Notes: generated by a model from the letters alone, not told the origin. A DNA stretch of 54,712 nucleotides from an uncultured Porphyromonadaceae bacterium (GCA_900547555.1 URHG01000014.1:1-54712), one strand, 5' to 3'. Counted from the first letter of the stretch, positions 9,881 to 19,289 are shown. Program-made: numbers and translations.

Positions 9881-12297
9881 AATACCCCATTTATAAATTG
9901 TACACAACCATCGTCAAAGACGAAGGGGAAATAATCATAATCACCTACAAAGTCAACTTTACCGTTGAATTTCACATATCCCGAATGCGAATAAGACTCA
10001 AAACCGTCTTCCACCATTTGGGCACTGAGTTTCGTGCCATCGTCGAAGATATTAAGATGCATGACCACCTCTACTTCGGGTGCATCGCCAACGGTCAAAT
10101 ACATCGAATTGAGTGTGATAAGACCTCCGGCCGATTGCGTATCTTCACCCCAACCCAAGAACGGGTAGTTAGAGAAAACCGCCGTGCTCAACGGCACGAA
10201 ATAAGACTTCAAATAACGCTGCAATGTGAATTCATCGGTAACAGTAGCGGCAGCAAAGAAATCGGCTGTCGGAGCATCGGCCGAAGCCGTTGTCGTTATT
10301 CCCGGTATTTTTCCACCTGCGATAGCCTGCTTCACAGCCTCGTTTGTAGGCACAAGCATCAAGCAGCTTTCTGCCATATAAGGAATATCCTGAGAGTCCT
10401 CATCGATCATACCGGCCTTTATCAACAACTGGATATACGCATTGAATATCGTTGTTTCGTCGTTACGCAAACCGTACATCATCGGTACAAATTTCGCATA
10501 GAGCGCATTACTGAGACTTCCTTCAAAAAGTTTCTGAGAGCGAGAAACGTCGTAGGCATAGCAATGACCGTTCGACCAGTTTTCTCCCCGGAACTTCAAC
10601 TCCTCGACGTCGCAATAGATGTCGGCTTCGGTTGTCGGATTGCCGGTATAAGATATCAACTGATTGTGCAAGAAACTATTCGTGATTTTCCCATCTTTCA
10701 TATACCAATACAGACGATAGTCGGGAGAAAGTGTGCGGAACACATGTTTACCCGTCATGGGCAACTCGGTGAGTGTCGTCGTCGACCCGTCGATCGATGC
10801 TACATGAGCATACACATATTTCTGTTGGGCCGAACTCGACAGGTTTCCTGTTCCCATAACCAACGAACCTTTCGATTCGTCCCATGTTATACCATTATAT
10901 GCCATCTGTGCATTTGAGGGGTACAACATGATGTAATCGACCTCGGGAGAATAAAGCGTCGATACCAAATCGGATTTTTCAAGCATTTTCGCAAAATTGC
11001 TATACCGTTTATACTGGTAAGCCGGACCCGTTACCGAGCCGAATTCTGCGGGAGGCGTAAGCACATCGCAGCCGTAGAACGCACCGTTGACACATATCTT
11101 ACGGTTTTCTTCGGGGACTGCATCTACATCGAAATCGATGATATTGCCGTTGGAGTTCTTGATATCGCCGCGTTTGATCTCTTCGGGGAAAACGATAGAC
11201 GAAGCATAGACGCTATTAAGCAATATCTTCTGCACAGATTCTACCGAGACCGAATCGAGGCATACCGAGTCGGAAGGATAGCCAGTTCCTTCAAGACCCC
11301 AAAAGTCCATATAGAAATCGTCCCACGCCTTATCGTTCGGAGCGAATATACTGTACGATACCGACGAGAGCGTAGACATCTGCGTATAATCCGACACAGG
11401 CCATTCGCTGGCGATACTGGCCATAGGTGTCTTATGATAATGTTGGTAAAGGTCGGTACCGTTTCCATATTCGAGAGTAAGATTGGCATCCAACTGATAG
11501 TCGTTATACTCATCATAAAGAGACAAGAAAGTTTTGAAATTTCCCGCATTCTTCATTTCATCGTATATCGTATTCAAAGGACGCAACACCTGATTTACGA
11601 GATAGAGGTATCCCGACGATGTAACGACAGCATACTCATTGACCGAAGCATTCGATACGTTGAAGCCCGAAGCTCCCGTCCACTGCGAAGAGGGATAGAA
11701 ATACTCGTAATTATACTTGGCATCGATAAGTTTCGTTTGGAACATACGATAGGAGAAAACGGGAAGGAAGCGTTCCAAATGATAGACATAGCCCTCCTGC
11801 CCCGTCGTATCATTGACGACTTCCAGTGTCAAGGCGTCCTGACTTTTCGTACGGAACTTGTAGTACAAGCCGGCATTGACCATCAACTCCTCATCGGTAG
11901 CCCCGTCTCCTTCATCGGGCCGGAAATTGATCAACTTATTCTTGTCGAAAGAATAATACATGATGTGAAATCCGATAAGCTTTTTGATTTCGTCAACGCT
12001 CAATTCTTCGATCGAATTTACTTTGTATTCCGACTTGAGGTATGAGGCAAACGCCTCGTCGTCGGGTGCCATGACTGTCCACACGCCTTTACCTTTCAGT
12101 ATCGGCGCATAGCCACCCAAATCGACACCTTTGAGGAATATCGAATAATTCCCCCTATCCTCTAATGTTTCATAGATACTTCCTTTCAGATTATCCGGAG
12201 TATCGTAATACTCGAGATTATCCTGACAGGAAGACCAGAAAACTGCTGAACAAAGCACACCACAAACAAAAATGCACTTTTTAATCGCGTTTTTCAT
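9877..12297 (-). CDS. FAS1 (fasciclin)-repeat surface lipoprotein A, first gene of the SusC/SusD operon
   Basis: An 806-residue lipoprotein with lipobox WSSC (Cys24) followed by QDNLE. It appears to consist of about four divergent FAS1 units. The clearest is the first (~38-240), with SIYETLEDRGNYSIFLKG and WTVMAPDDEAF, the classic FAS1 opening. Others begin near TIYDEMKNAGNFKTFLS (SIFAPNDKAW) and near the C-terminus (LMLVPTNEAV), ending in QFINGVL. FAS1 domains are known as adhesion and carbohydrate-contact modules. Its stop codon overlaps the start of susC (ATGA), so the two are translationally coupled, which argues that it works at the same outer-membrane complex. The order FAS1 before susC is unusual. 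A surface glycan-binding or complex-scaffolding role is inferred. Confidence 0.82.
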   Translation of the reverse strand: MKNAIKKCIFVCGVLCSAVFWSSCQDNLEYYDTPDNLKGSIYETLEDRGNYSIFLKGVDLGGYAPILKGKGVWTVMAPDDEAFASYLKSEYKVNSIEELSVDEIKKLIGFHIMYYSFDKNKLINFRPDEGDGATDEELMVNAGLYYKFRTKSQDALTLEVVNDTTGQEGYVYHLERFLPVFSYRMFQTKLIDAKYNYEYFYPSSQWTGASGFNVSNASVNEYAVVTSSGYLYLVNQVLRPLNTIYDEMKNAGNFKTFLSLYDEYNDYQLDANLTLEYGNGTDLYQHYHKTPMASIASEWPVSDYTQMSTLSSVSYSIFAPNDKAWDDFYMDFWGLEGTGYPSDSVCLDSVSVESVQKILLNSVYASSIVFPEEIKRGDIKNSNGNIIDFDVDAVPEENRKICVNGAFYGCDVLTPPAEFGSVTGPAYQYKRYSNFAKMLEKSDLVSTLYSPEVDYIMLYPSNAQMAYNGITWDESKGSLVMGTGNLSSSAQQKYVYAHVASIDGSTTTLTELPMTGKHVFRTLSPDYRLYWYMKDGKITNSFLHNQLISYTGNPTTEADIYCDVEELKFRGENWSNGHCYAYDVSRSQKLFEGSLSNALYAKFVPMMYGLRNDETTIFNAYIQLLIKAGMIDEDSQDIPYMAESCLMLVPTNEAVKQAIAGGKIPGITTTASADAPTADFFAAATVTDEFTLQRYLKSYFVPLSTAVFSNYPFLGWGEDTQSAGGLITLNSMYLTVGDAPEVEVVMHLNIFDDGTKLSAQMVEDGFESYSHSGYVKFNGKVDFVGDYDYFPFVFDDGCVQFINGVL

Positions 12298-12399
12298 AGA
12301 TTCTCGGTTACTTTTAATGTGTTTTTTATAGTTATATTTAAAAATATCTCAAAGAAATAATGTTTTCCGATTTTTTCAAAAGGTTTACATCCCGGAGAA

Positions 12400-12443
12400 A
12401 AATTTTCTATTCCGGCCCGTCTTTAAGCCGGAATAGAAAATTT
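12400..12443 (-). terminator. 17-bp hairpin between the pectate lyase gene and the FAS1-SusC operon
   Basis: Positions 12400-12416 and 12427-12443 are perfect reverse complements around a 10-base loop, and the minus-strand copy ends in a run of U. It sits directly after the pectate lyase stop at 12447. It probably ends or attenuates the lyase transcript before the FAS1-susC operon. The sequence 12298-12399 must then hold the operon promoter, though I see no clear TAnnTTTG element there. Confidence 0.8.
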
Positions 12444-12446
12444 CAA

Positions 12447-14552
12447 CTAATTTATGATAACCTTTTTACCGTCAATGATATAGAATCCTTGCGGCAGACG
12501 GGTAAACGCATCAGTATAACGAACCTGTTTCAAAACAGCAACACCCGCCGCATTATAGACATCGACAAGACGGTTGGGGTCTTGGGGAGCGAGGATAACA
12601 TCGGTCGTTCCCCCCGTATTGATATTCTCGATCGTAAGCGTAATGATAGCACATTGCTGGCTACCGCCGAATGCAAAAGTAAAAGAACCGGTCAAAGGCT
12701 TTTCCAACGGAATATCATAGGTCGTCATCACGATAGACGGCACACGGGGCAGGAATGTATATCCGTCGGACTGAGTGTATTTTTTATCTCCCAACTGCGA
12801 CAAATACGACGAACCCGTATCATCATTTGAATAACCTTCGATCTTCACCGCCGTTACACGTTTCCCTTCGGGAAGGGTTACTGTGAAAGGAACGCCTGCC
12901 GAATATTTGACCGTATTGTTTTTCCCACTAGCATAACCTTTACCTTTGGCATTTTGTATCGTATAGCCGCCTGAAAAGTTCCATGTTTTCGAATCTCCGT
13001 CCATATAAGTTACCGTAGAAAACTCATAATCGACGGGAGTAGGATCATTGGCCGAATCTTTGATTTTTCCCAGCAATTCGCCATCGGAGGTACAACTGTC
13101 CATAATATCGGCAACGAGGCTGTTCATATACACTTCGAGCATAGTATAGCCCTCGTCGTTCGTCTTATTCCGGTCTTCAGGGTCATTCGGGTCGAGATCG
13201 TTTTTCCGTTCCCACTCATCGGGTATGCCGTCCCGGTCGGTATCGAGAGGAGCGGTTTCTGATTTCAATACGGGCCACCCCGATGTTCCATCACTATATA
13301 CGCAATCGTCTTGCGAATCGATCAAACCCGAAGGATTGGATCCGCTCGTAAACGTAGCCTTATTATTACGGGTATCATACACCATGATAGAGTCGATAGC
13401 ATCACGGGAGAGGGACGCACCGGCATATTGCAACACTTTCTCGTAAGCGACTTGCGCCGTATGGGTCGTGGTGGCATAGAATTCGAGCGGAGCATCGAGA
13501 CGCATCGTATCTTTGGTCACGGAGGTAAAAGTACCGTCGTTCCCCTTTTCATCGATCTGGGCATAGATACCTTTTGTCCAGTTATCTTTGGTTACCTCAT
13601 CATTTCCATCGATGACATTCCCGTCGACATAAAATTTACCCCAGTGATGGAGCATCGGATACCAGCCGTTGGGCTCTCCGTTGTCATCGGTACAATATTC
13701 GAGCGTGCGGATACCGATAGCTGCAATACGGTAAGCTACTGCTCCACTCTTTTTTGCAGGGCCGGGCTTGTAATAGTTGTTATAGATATTCACATCCATA
13801 CCTTCCCCACCGTAGCAACCGTTACCGGCCCAGTTGTAAATCACATTATTGCGCATATCGAGAAGTTCCTCTTCCTGTGTACTTTGACGCGGGCCGAGAC
13901 GCGGAGTACGGCTCTCGTGGTGGCAAAGCAGGTTGTGATGGTAGGAAGTACCTTTGCCCCCCCAGTTTCCACCATAACCATGTTTACCTTTGCTATGGCC
14001 CGAATTGCGAAGGCTCTGAGATATGATACACCACTGTACCGTCGTATTTTCATTACCGTACACCGAACAGCACTCGTCGATACTCCAACTGATGGAGCAG
14101 TGATCGACCATGATATTGGCACGATCCATACCTCCGAGGCCGTCGCCTTCGTGATGAGCGACATTCTCATTCCCCAACCGGAAACGGATAAAACGGATTA
14201 TGACATTATTGGCATTGATGGTAAAAGGATAGCCGGCCACACAGATACCGTCGCCGGGAGCCGTCTGTCCCGCAATGGTTACATTGCCGTTGGAAATACC
14301 CAGAGAAGATTTCAAAAATATGGTGCCGGAAACATCGAACACAATGGTACGCGGCCCTTTCTGCTCGATAGCCCAACGCAACGAACCCTCACCGCTGTCA
14401 TTGAGATTGGTAACATGATACACGGCACCGCCACGACCTCCCGTTACATACCGACCGAAACCTTCGGCGCCGGGGAAAGCCGGCAGGTCTTCGGCATACA
14501 TAGAAACTATCGTCGCACAAAAACAGAAAACAAATAGTAGAATTTTTTTCAT
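12447..14552 (-). CDS. Secreted PL1-like pectate lyase with a type IX secretion C-terminal domain
   Basis: Starting at the ATG at 14552 gives 701 residues with a signal peptide ending in SMYAED. The N-terminal ~450 residues form a right-handed parallel beta-helix of the pectate lyase type: FPGAEGFGRYVTGGRGG at the start, IMVDHCSISWSIDE on the Ca-binding face, and HHESRTPRLGPR, whose Arg215 and Arg218 fit the catalytic and substrate arginines of PL1. The family cleaves polygalacturonan by beta-elimination using Ca2+. A short TSP3-like Ca-binding stretch follows (DTDRDGIPDEWE), then a beta-sandwich. The last ~45 residues (VDVYNAAGVAVLKQV, LPQGFYIIDGKKVIIN) look like a T9SS type-A sorting domain, implying export by the PorU/PorV system also encoded here. 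Activity against pectate is inferred from family; DUF-type PL1 relatives could differ in substrate. Confidence 0.88.
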   Translation of the reverse strand: MKKILLFVFCFCATIVSMYAEDLPAFPGAEGFGRYVTGGRGGAVYHVTNLNDSGEGSLRWAIEQKGPRTIVFDVSGTIFLKSSLGISNGNVTIAGQTAPGDGICVAGYPFTINANNVIIRFIRFRLGNENVAHHEGDGLGGMDRANIMVDHCSISWSIDECCSVYGNENTTVQWCIISQSLRNSGHSKGKHGYGGNWGGKGTSYHHNLLCHHESRTPRLGPRQSTQEEELLDMRNNVIYNWAGNGCYGGEGMDVNIYNNYYKPGPAKKSGAVAYRIAAIGIRTLEYCTDDNGEPNGWYPMLHHWGKFYVDGNVIDGNDEVTKDNWTKGIYAQIDEKGNDGTFTSVTKDTMRLDAPLEFYATTTHTAQVAYEKVLQYAGASLSRDAIDSIMVYDTRNNKATFTSGSNPSGLIDSQDDCVYSDGTSGWPVLKSETAPLDTDRDGIPDEWERKNDLDPNDPEDRNKTNDEGYTMLEVYMNSLVADIMDSCTSDGELLGKIKDSANDPTPVDYEFSTVTYMDGDSKTWNFSGGYTIQNAKGKGYASGKNNTVKYSAGVPFTVTLPEGKRVTAVKIEGYSNDDTGSSYLSQLGDKKYTQSDGYTFLPRVPSIVMTTYDIPLEKPLTGSFTFAFGGSQQCAIITLTIENINTGGTTDVILAPQDPNRLVDVYNAAGVAVLKQVRYTDAFTRLPQGFYIIDGKKVIIN

Positions 14553-14603
14553 GGCATTCTTTTTATCGTGGCAAATTTCATAATACTCTATCAAAATCGA
14601 GAG

Positions 14604-14625
14604 GATTTTTTATCCAAATAGGTGT
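14604..14625 (-). promoter_or_regulatory. Shared 22-base element ahead of the pectate lyase (possible regulator site)
   Basis: On the minus strand this reads ACACCTATTTG, four variable bases, then AAAAATC. The same 18 defined bases with the same gap occur at 19290-19311 on the plus strand, between the hybrid regulator and GH3. The copy here lies 52 bases upstream of the pectate lyase start. A role as an operator for the hybrid two-component regulator is inferred from its presence in both control regions of the locus. Confidence 0.5.
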
Positions 14626-14723
14626 ACTTTTCTCCTATTCAACCCCATCTTGCACAAAAAATGGGCTCTTTCTCGTACGACAGCGTCGAACGGCATAGAC
14701 ATAAACAAGCCCTTTCGATAATA

Positions 14724-14731
14724 CAAATATA
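14724..14731 (-). promoter_or_regulatory. Candidate Bacteroidetes -7 element for the pectate lyase gene
   Basis: The minus strand reads TATATTTG, a full match to TAnnTTTG. There is no good TTTG about 20 bases upstream, so it would need an activator. A start about 7 bases downstream would give a leader of roughly 165 bases. The flanking 12-mer CTATATTTGTAT also occurs at the regulator's own promoter. Confidence 0.45.
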
Positions 14732-14969
14732 GATAAAAAGTTTTGATATTGGTATAATATATGTATTTTTTGATTTGGATTTCCCATATAAATCCATACA
14801 AAGATTACCTCCTTGCAAACGTGCGGAAAATCATATCATCGGGACAGCTTCCAGATATGATGATCGGGCAAGCGACAACCTGCCCGATATGAACTGTTTT
14901 CGATAAAAATTTTAGATCATCGAAGGAACTCACATCGAAAAAATCCGAACTTTTAAGGCCGATAAAAGA

Positions 14970-17900
14970 TTATACTTCACGCAAATACACCGAAGGAGAT
15001 TTCCCCGTTATTTTCTTGAAACTGCGACTGAAATATTTCGGATCGGTATATCCTACTTTATAAGCGACCTCGGCCACGGAGAAATTTTTCGTCTGCATCA
15101 ACTGCATGGCACGCTTGATACGTATCACTTGCAGAAAATTGATCGGCGAATATCCGACAAGAGCTTTTATTTTTCTGAAAAAGACGCTCCGGCTCAACGC
15201 CATCTCGTGAGCCAAATCATCGACACTCAAATCGGGATTTTCGATATTGGCTTCGATATAGGCCATCAACTGCTGCATAAATTGCTCGTCGGCCGGCATG
15301 ATAGAGAGTTCCGAAAGTTGATAATCGCCATCGCCGGCCGATTTCTGCTCGATACGCTCCATATATTTCTCCCGCAATATCTGCTGCTGTTGCAGAATCA
15401 TCGCCACGCGAGCCTTCAACAACTGCGTGCTGAAAGGCTTCACCATATACTCGGCGATTCCGCTGTTTGCCCCGCGTATGCGATCATCGAGCGTATTCTT
15501 GGCCGTAAGCACGACAATGGGGATATGGCAGGTCGTGGGGTCGGCCTTTATCCGCTCGGCCAGTTCGAAGCCGTCGAGGACAGGCATCATCAGGTCGGTA
15601 ATCACCAAGTCGGGCATATATTCAAGTGTCTGCTGCCAGCCGTCCTCTCCATTGACCGCCGTATATACTTTATAACTGCGGGTAAGGCAACTTTGCAAGA
15701 AAGAACGCAAGTCGTTATTGTCTTCCACGACAAGAACAGAGAAACGATCGTCGGCATCGGCCTCTTCCGCATCGCTATCCGCACCGGCCGGAGAACCGTC
15801 GGTTCCTATATCGTCGTTCATCAGGAACTCGACCCGCTCGTCGTCTTCGAGATGTGCTTTTCCTCTCGGGAAAGAGACCTCGAACGTACTGCCTTCACCC
15901 TCCTCGCTCTGCACAGCGATGCAGGCATGATGCAATTCGACAAGCTGTTTTACCAGAGACAAGCCTATTCCGGTCGACTGCTGATAGATATTATCCTGCA
16001 AAATCGTATCGAACCGCTGGAAAAGCGTAGCAATTTTCGACGGCTGTATGCCCACGCCCTGATCCTGCACGGCAATAACCACGTTCTTGTCGTCGCTCTT
16101 TACCCGCACAGTAATCGTTTTTCCGGGTGGCGTGTACTTGAAAGCATTGGATATGATGTTGACAAATATTTTCTCGAATTTATCCCTATCGGCCCACACG
16201 TAAATATCTTCGGCCCCCATTTCGAGCCGGAAATCGATTCTGTGCAGGCGGGCTATATTCTCGAAATTCTCCATAATCGCTTCCAACGATTCCCGCACAT
16301 TGAGTTTCTCGACAAGAAGCCGCATCTTCTCGTTCTGTATCTTGCGGAAATCGAGAATCTGATTGATAAGGTTCAACATACGATGGGCATTGGTCTGCAC
16401 CACCGTAAGATACTCCCGGTCGGCATCGGGCAACTTCTCGTCGGCCAATACCTCGGAAAGAGGACCTTCTATCAGCGTAAGCGGCGTGCGCAACTCATGC
16501 GAAATATCGGTGAAGAAGCGGAGTTTCGCCTCGGTGAGACGGTGTTCGAGACTCAATTTATAGCGCAGCTTATAGATATGCAGATAAATAAATACTATAA
16601 CCGCCACCAGAGCAACCGCCAATAAAACATACAGCCCCTTCGCCCACGGAGTCTCGGCAAACAAAGGCTCCCTCGTTACCGGCAAAACCCGCTCGTTATC
16701 GACCCACAAGCCGTTGCGGTTGGTCGATTTTACCCGCAGATAAAATGTCCCGGCAGGCAGATTTACATAATTGGCCGTCAGATTCTCTTGGGTAAATATC
16801 CAATCTTTATCGACACCTTGCAGCTTATAAGCATATCGTACGGGAAGATTCGACGAAAAGTCTACCGCAGCAAAAGGTACCGCCAGGGTATTTTCTTCGG
16901 GCTTCAAAACCATAGAATCGATACCGTCGCCGAAAACGATTGCCGGGACATAGCGACTATTGTCGAGCCTATCGGGTGAAACGACATACACACCCAGACT
17001 CGTCGACACCAACAAACGGCCATCCTTATCGATAAGCGGTTTATTCTCGGACAACGTTGCATATCGGGGCAGCATATCGTAACCGATATTTTCGAAATTT
17101 TCCTTTTGAGGATCGAAACGCATCAGCATACGCTCGGTCTGTACCCATAGGTAACCCGACTCGTCCTCGATCAGATTGATCGCCACATCGGAATAGGCCC
17201 CGTCTCGTTTCATATAAGGACGGAAACTGATCTCTTCGGAAAGTAGATTTTGAGTCAGTACCTTATTCAATCCTCCACCGAACACCGCCAGATAGATGTC
17301 GCCACTCCGCGTTACTTCTATCCCCATAATATCGTTGCTGCCCAAACTGTTCTGGTCGTCTTTCTTCCGCATACTGGAATAAAAAACGATACTCTCGGGT
17401 GTCGAGAAATTTTCGTCGAACGTATAGAACCCTTTCGTCGTACCTACCAATAGGACACTGTCGCGGGTCTCGGCCAAACACCGCACCTGTTGCGGCTTAT
17501 TCTTGGAGTGGAACCCCAATCGGTTATTTTCGTGCAGGAAATAGGGTTTCTCCGCATCGGGATCTGCCACCAGATTCAATCCCGAATCGTAACAACCTAC
17601 CCATAACCGTCCTTTGAAATCCTGCAAAATAGAATATACGGCATCACCGCTTATACTATACATATCATGGGCGTCTTTCTTGTAATGGCCGGTTATTGCA
17701 TACTGCCGGGGCGACCGGTAACTCAGACGATACAACCCATCGTCTCTCGTCCCGAGCCACAGGTTGCGGGAACGATCCTCGTATATGGTGTACACTCCGG
17801 AACCGAACGGTACACGCTGCTCCACGACACGCCCGTCGGGAGACAAATAACCGATGCGCTTATCGCCCTCCCATATCTCTACATCGCCGAGCCGTGATGT

Positions 17901-19214
17901 TACCCACATGCGGTTGCGGGAGTCGGAATAGAGACACCGTATCTCATCTTTCATATACCCGGGGTGCGGATACACCTCCCCGTTGCCGAATTGCAGCTTA
18001 TGCAACCCCACATTGCAACTCACCCAGATGTTTTTTTGATTATCCTGAAAAACCGTCCGTATCGAAGGAGACAAGAACCGTCCGGCATTATACGGTTGCA
18101 ACGTCAGTGTATCCATATCGATGCGGTGCAAGCCGCCTTCCCGCAAAAAGAAGAACAATTCGCCCCGCATATTCTTGAAAAACAGAGGTCTCGTAATATC
18201 GGAGCTAACCCATTTCAACGGCTCATCAGGAAGTTTTATGAGCGAGACTTTACGTGTTTTCATATCGAGGCTGTATAACTTTTTATCCCTCGACACGAGA
18301 CAACACCGCGAATCATTGTTATTAAAACAGTAGGTTACGTCTTGTTGTCCCGAAGTCGGCAATTTCACCAACTCGGGCTTACGGGTAGGCACATCGATAA
18401 AGACCACACCGGCATTGGTTTGCATCAAAATGGTAGAATCGTTGACCGGTTGCATGCGATTGAGGTGGGAAACCTCATAGGGCATATCTTCGACAAACGA
18501 CAATTCGCCGGTATCCAACCGATAAACCGAGACCACGCCTTTGGGTGTTCCCAACCAAATCGTCCCCGATCGCTCAATCCAACTCTTATACACCAAGTTA
18601 CTTTTGAACGGGACGTCCCCTACGATGATGACTCCACTGTCGGTAAGCAACCATTCATTTCCCCGGGAATCGACCCGTATATCGTAAATTTTACGGCGTC
18701 CGGGCTGGGTTGTCGTAAAAATCTCGGTATTGTCGATATTTTTGTCTTCGATACGGAACAATGTCCCGTCTTCATCGACCAGCCAAGTAATCCCGTTTTC
18801 AAGAGCAACTATTTTATAGGCCAATATCGTGCGGTTGTATTTTTTCTCCAAAAGAGAATGTATATCTACAAAATGTTGGGTACCGGTGCGAAATAGGAAA
18901 AAACGATCCCGGCTGATACACCATATATCGTTTTCGCTATTGATTACGATTTTATCGAAACGATTCTGTACCAACGGCTCATGATTTCCCGGCGTCGCTT
19001 TATAGCAGGAAAACTTATATCCATCGAAACGATTCAATCCGTCCCATGTGGCAATCCACAATACTCCGTCCCGGTCTTGGACGAGAGAGGTTACACGTCC
19101 CTGAGAAAGCCCGTCATGCTCGGTATATATCGACAAACGACACTCATACGGAGACTGTGCCGACACCGAAAAACTTAAAAACAGTGCGATAAAAAAAGCA
19201 AAAATGTGTTTCAT
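14970..19214 (-). CDS. Hybrid two-component system sensor/regulator (HTCS) of the utilisation locus
   Basis: A 1414-residue single-protein signalling system. The ATG at 19214 is chosen because it opens a signal peptide ending in SVSAQ; the open frame upstream is intergenic. Residues ~25-740 are beta-propeller sensor repeats (GLSQGRVTSLVQDRDGVLWIAT, NDIMGIEV). A Y_Y_Y domain follows at ~750-840, one membrane helix at ~845-870, and HisKA with FFTDISHELRTPL (His906). The ATPase domain has NIISNAFKYTP, DQGVGI and TGIGLSLVK. The receiver contains ITDLMMPVLDG with phospho-acceptor Asp1207. A C-terminal AraC-type double helix-turn-helix ends at SVYLREV. HTCS proteins bind an oligosaccharide in the periplasm and turn on the adjacent locus. 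All key residues are present. It is divergent from the GH3 gene and upstream of the lyase and SusC/D genes. Confidence 0.97.
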   Translation of the reverse strand: MKHIFAFFIALFLSFSVSAQSPYECRLSIYTEHDGLSQGRVTSLVQDRDGVLWIATWDGLNRFDGYKFSCYKATPGNHEPLVQNRFDKIVINSENDIWCISRDRFFLFRTGTQHFVDIHSLLEKKYNRTILAYKIVALENGITWLVDEDGTLFRIEDKNIDNTEIFTTTQPGRRKIYDIRVDSRGNEWLLTDSGVIIVGDVPFKSNLVYKSWIERSGTIWLGTPKGVVSVYRLDTGELSFVEDMPYEVSHLNRMQPVNDSTILMQTNAGVVFIDVPTRKPELVKLPTSGQQDVTYCFNNNDSRCCLVSRDKKLYSLDMKTRKVSLIKLPDEPLKWVSSDITRPLFFKNMRGELFFFLREGGLHRIDMDTLTLQPYNAGRFLSPSIRTVFQDNQKNIWVSCNVGLHKLQFGNGEVYPHPGYMKDEIRCLYSDSRNRMWVTSRLGDVEIWEGDKRIGYLSPDGRVVEQRVPFGSGVYTIYEDRSRNLWLGTRDDGLYRLSYRSPRQYAITGHYKKDAHDMYSISGDAVYSILQDFKGRLWVGCYDSGLNLVADPDAEKPYFLHENNRLGFHSKNKPQQVRCLAETRDSVLLVGTTKGFYTFDENFSTPESIVFYSSMRKKDDQNSLGSNDIMGIEVTRSGDIYLAVFGGGLNKVLTQNLLSEEISFRPYMKRDGAYSDVAINLIEDESGYLWVQTERMLMRFDPQKENFENIGYDMLPRYATLSENKPLIDKDGRLLVSTSLGVYVVSPDRLDNSRYVPAIVFGDGIDSMVLKPEENTLAVPFAAVDFSSNLPVRYAYKLQGVDKDWIFTQENLTANYVNLPAGTFYLRVKSTNRNGLWVDNERVLPVTREPLFAETPWAKGLYVLLAVALVAVIVFIYLHIYKLRYKLSLEHRLTEAKLRFFTDISHELRTPLTLIEGPLSEVLADEKLPDADREYLTVVQTNAHRMLNLINQILDFRKIQNEKMRLLVEKLNVRESLEAIMENFENIARLHRIDFRLEMGAEDIYVWADRDKFEKIFVNIISNAFKYTPPGKTITVRVKSDDKNVVIAVQDQGVGIQPSKIATLFQRFDTILQDNIYQQSTGIGLSLVKQLVELHHACIAVQSEEGEGSTFEVSFPRGKAHLEDDERVEFLMNDDIGTDGSPAGADSDAEEADADDRFSVLVVEDNNDLRSFLQSCLTRSYKVYTAVNGEDGWQQTLEYMPDLVITDLMMPVLDGFELAERIKADPTTCHIPIVVLTAKNTLDDRIRGANSGIAEYMVKPFSTQLLKARVAMILQQQQILREKYMERIEQKSAGDGDYQLSELSIMPADEQFMQQLMAYIEANIENPDLSVDDLAHEMALSRSVFFRKIKALVGYSPINFLQVIRIKRAMQLMQTKNFSVAEVAYKVGYTDPKYFSRSFKKITGKSPSVYLREV

Positions 19215-19232
19215 CGTGGAATTAAATCTATA

Positions 19233-19240
19233 CAAATATA
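19233..19240 (-). promoter_or_regulatory. Candidate promoter (-7 element) of the HTCS gene
   Basis: The minus strand reads TATATTTG 19 bases before the HTCS start codon, matching TAnnTTTG. The -33 box is poor, which fits a regulator kept at low level. Confidence 0.55.
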
Positions 19241-19289
19241 GCAATAATACGACAACTGATACCCGCCATATCAAAAAACATAAAAAAAG

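Larger units (their letters stand above)
14553..14969. other. Intergenic control region between the regulator's 3' end and the pectate lyase
   Basis: These 417 bases hold no convincing gene. Near the regulator's 3' end there is an inverted repeat (14863-14870 with 14881-14888, 10-base loop). Further on are a GGATTT/AAATCC inverted repeat (14777-14782 with 14790-14795), a -7-type element and a 22-base motif shared with the regulator/GH3 intergenic region. The two last items are listed separately. Confidence 0.6.

Noticed and set aside
12298..12399. A copy of the ACACCTATTTG-N4-AAAAATC element ahead of FAS1 lipoprotein A
   Set aside because: The closest stretch lacks the gap and has mismatches, so it does not support a third site.
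14863..14888. Inverted repeat ATCGGGCA/TGCCCGAT as an HTCS terminator
   Set aside because: There is no T run after it in the direction of HTCS transcription, so it is noted only as an inverted repeat.
15129..16625. A long open frame (498 codons) on the plus strand inside the HTCS gene, and similar long antisense frames at 8444-9649, 13311-14537, 21016-22329 and 39827-41248
   Set aside because: They lie fully opposite well-supported genes. Their products are rich in Arg, His and Ile with no domain pattern. Such frames arise from the codon usage of the true gene.
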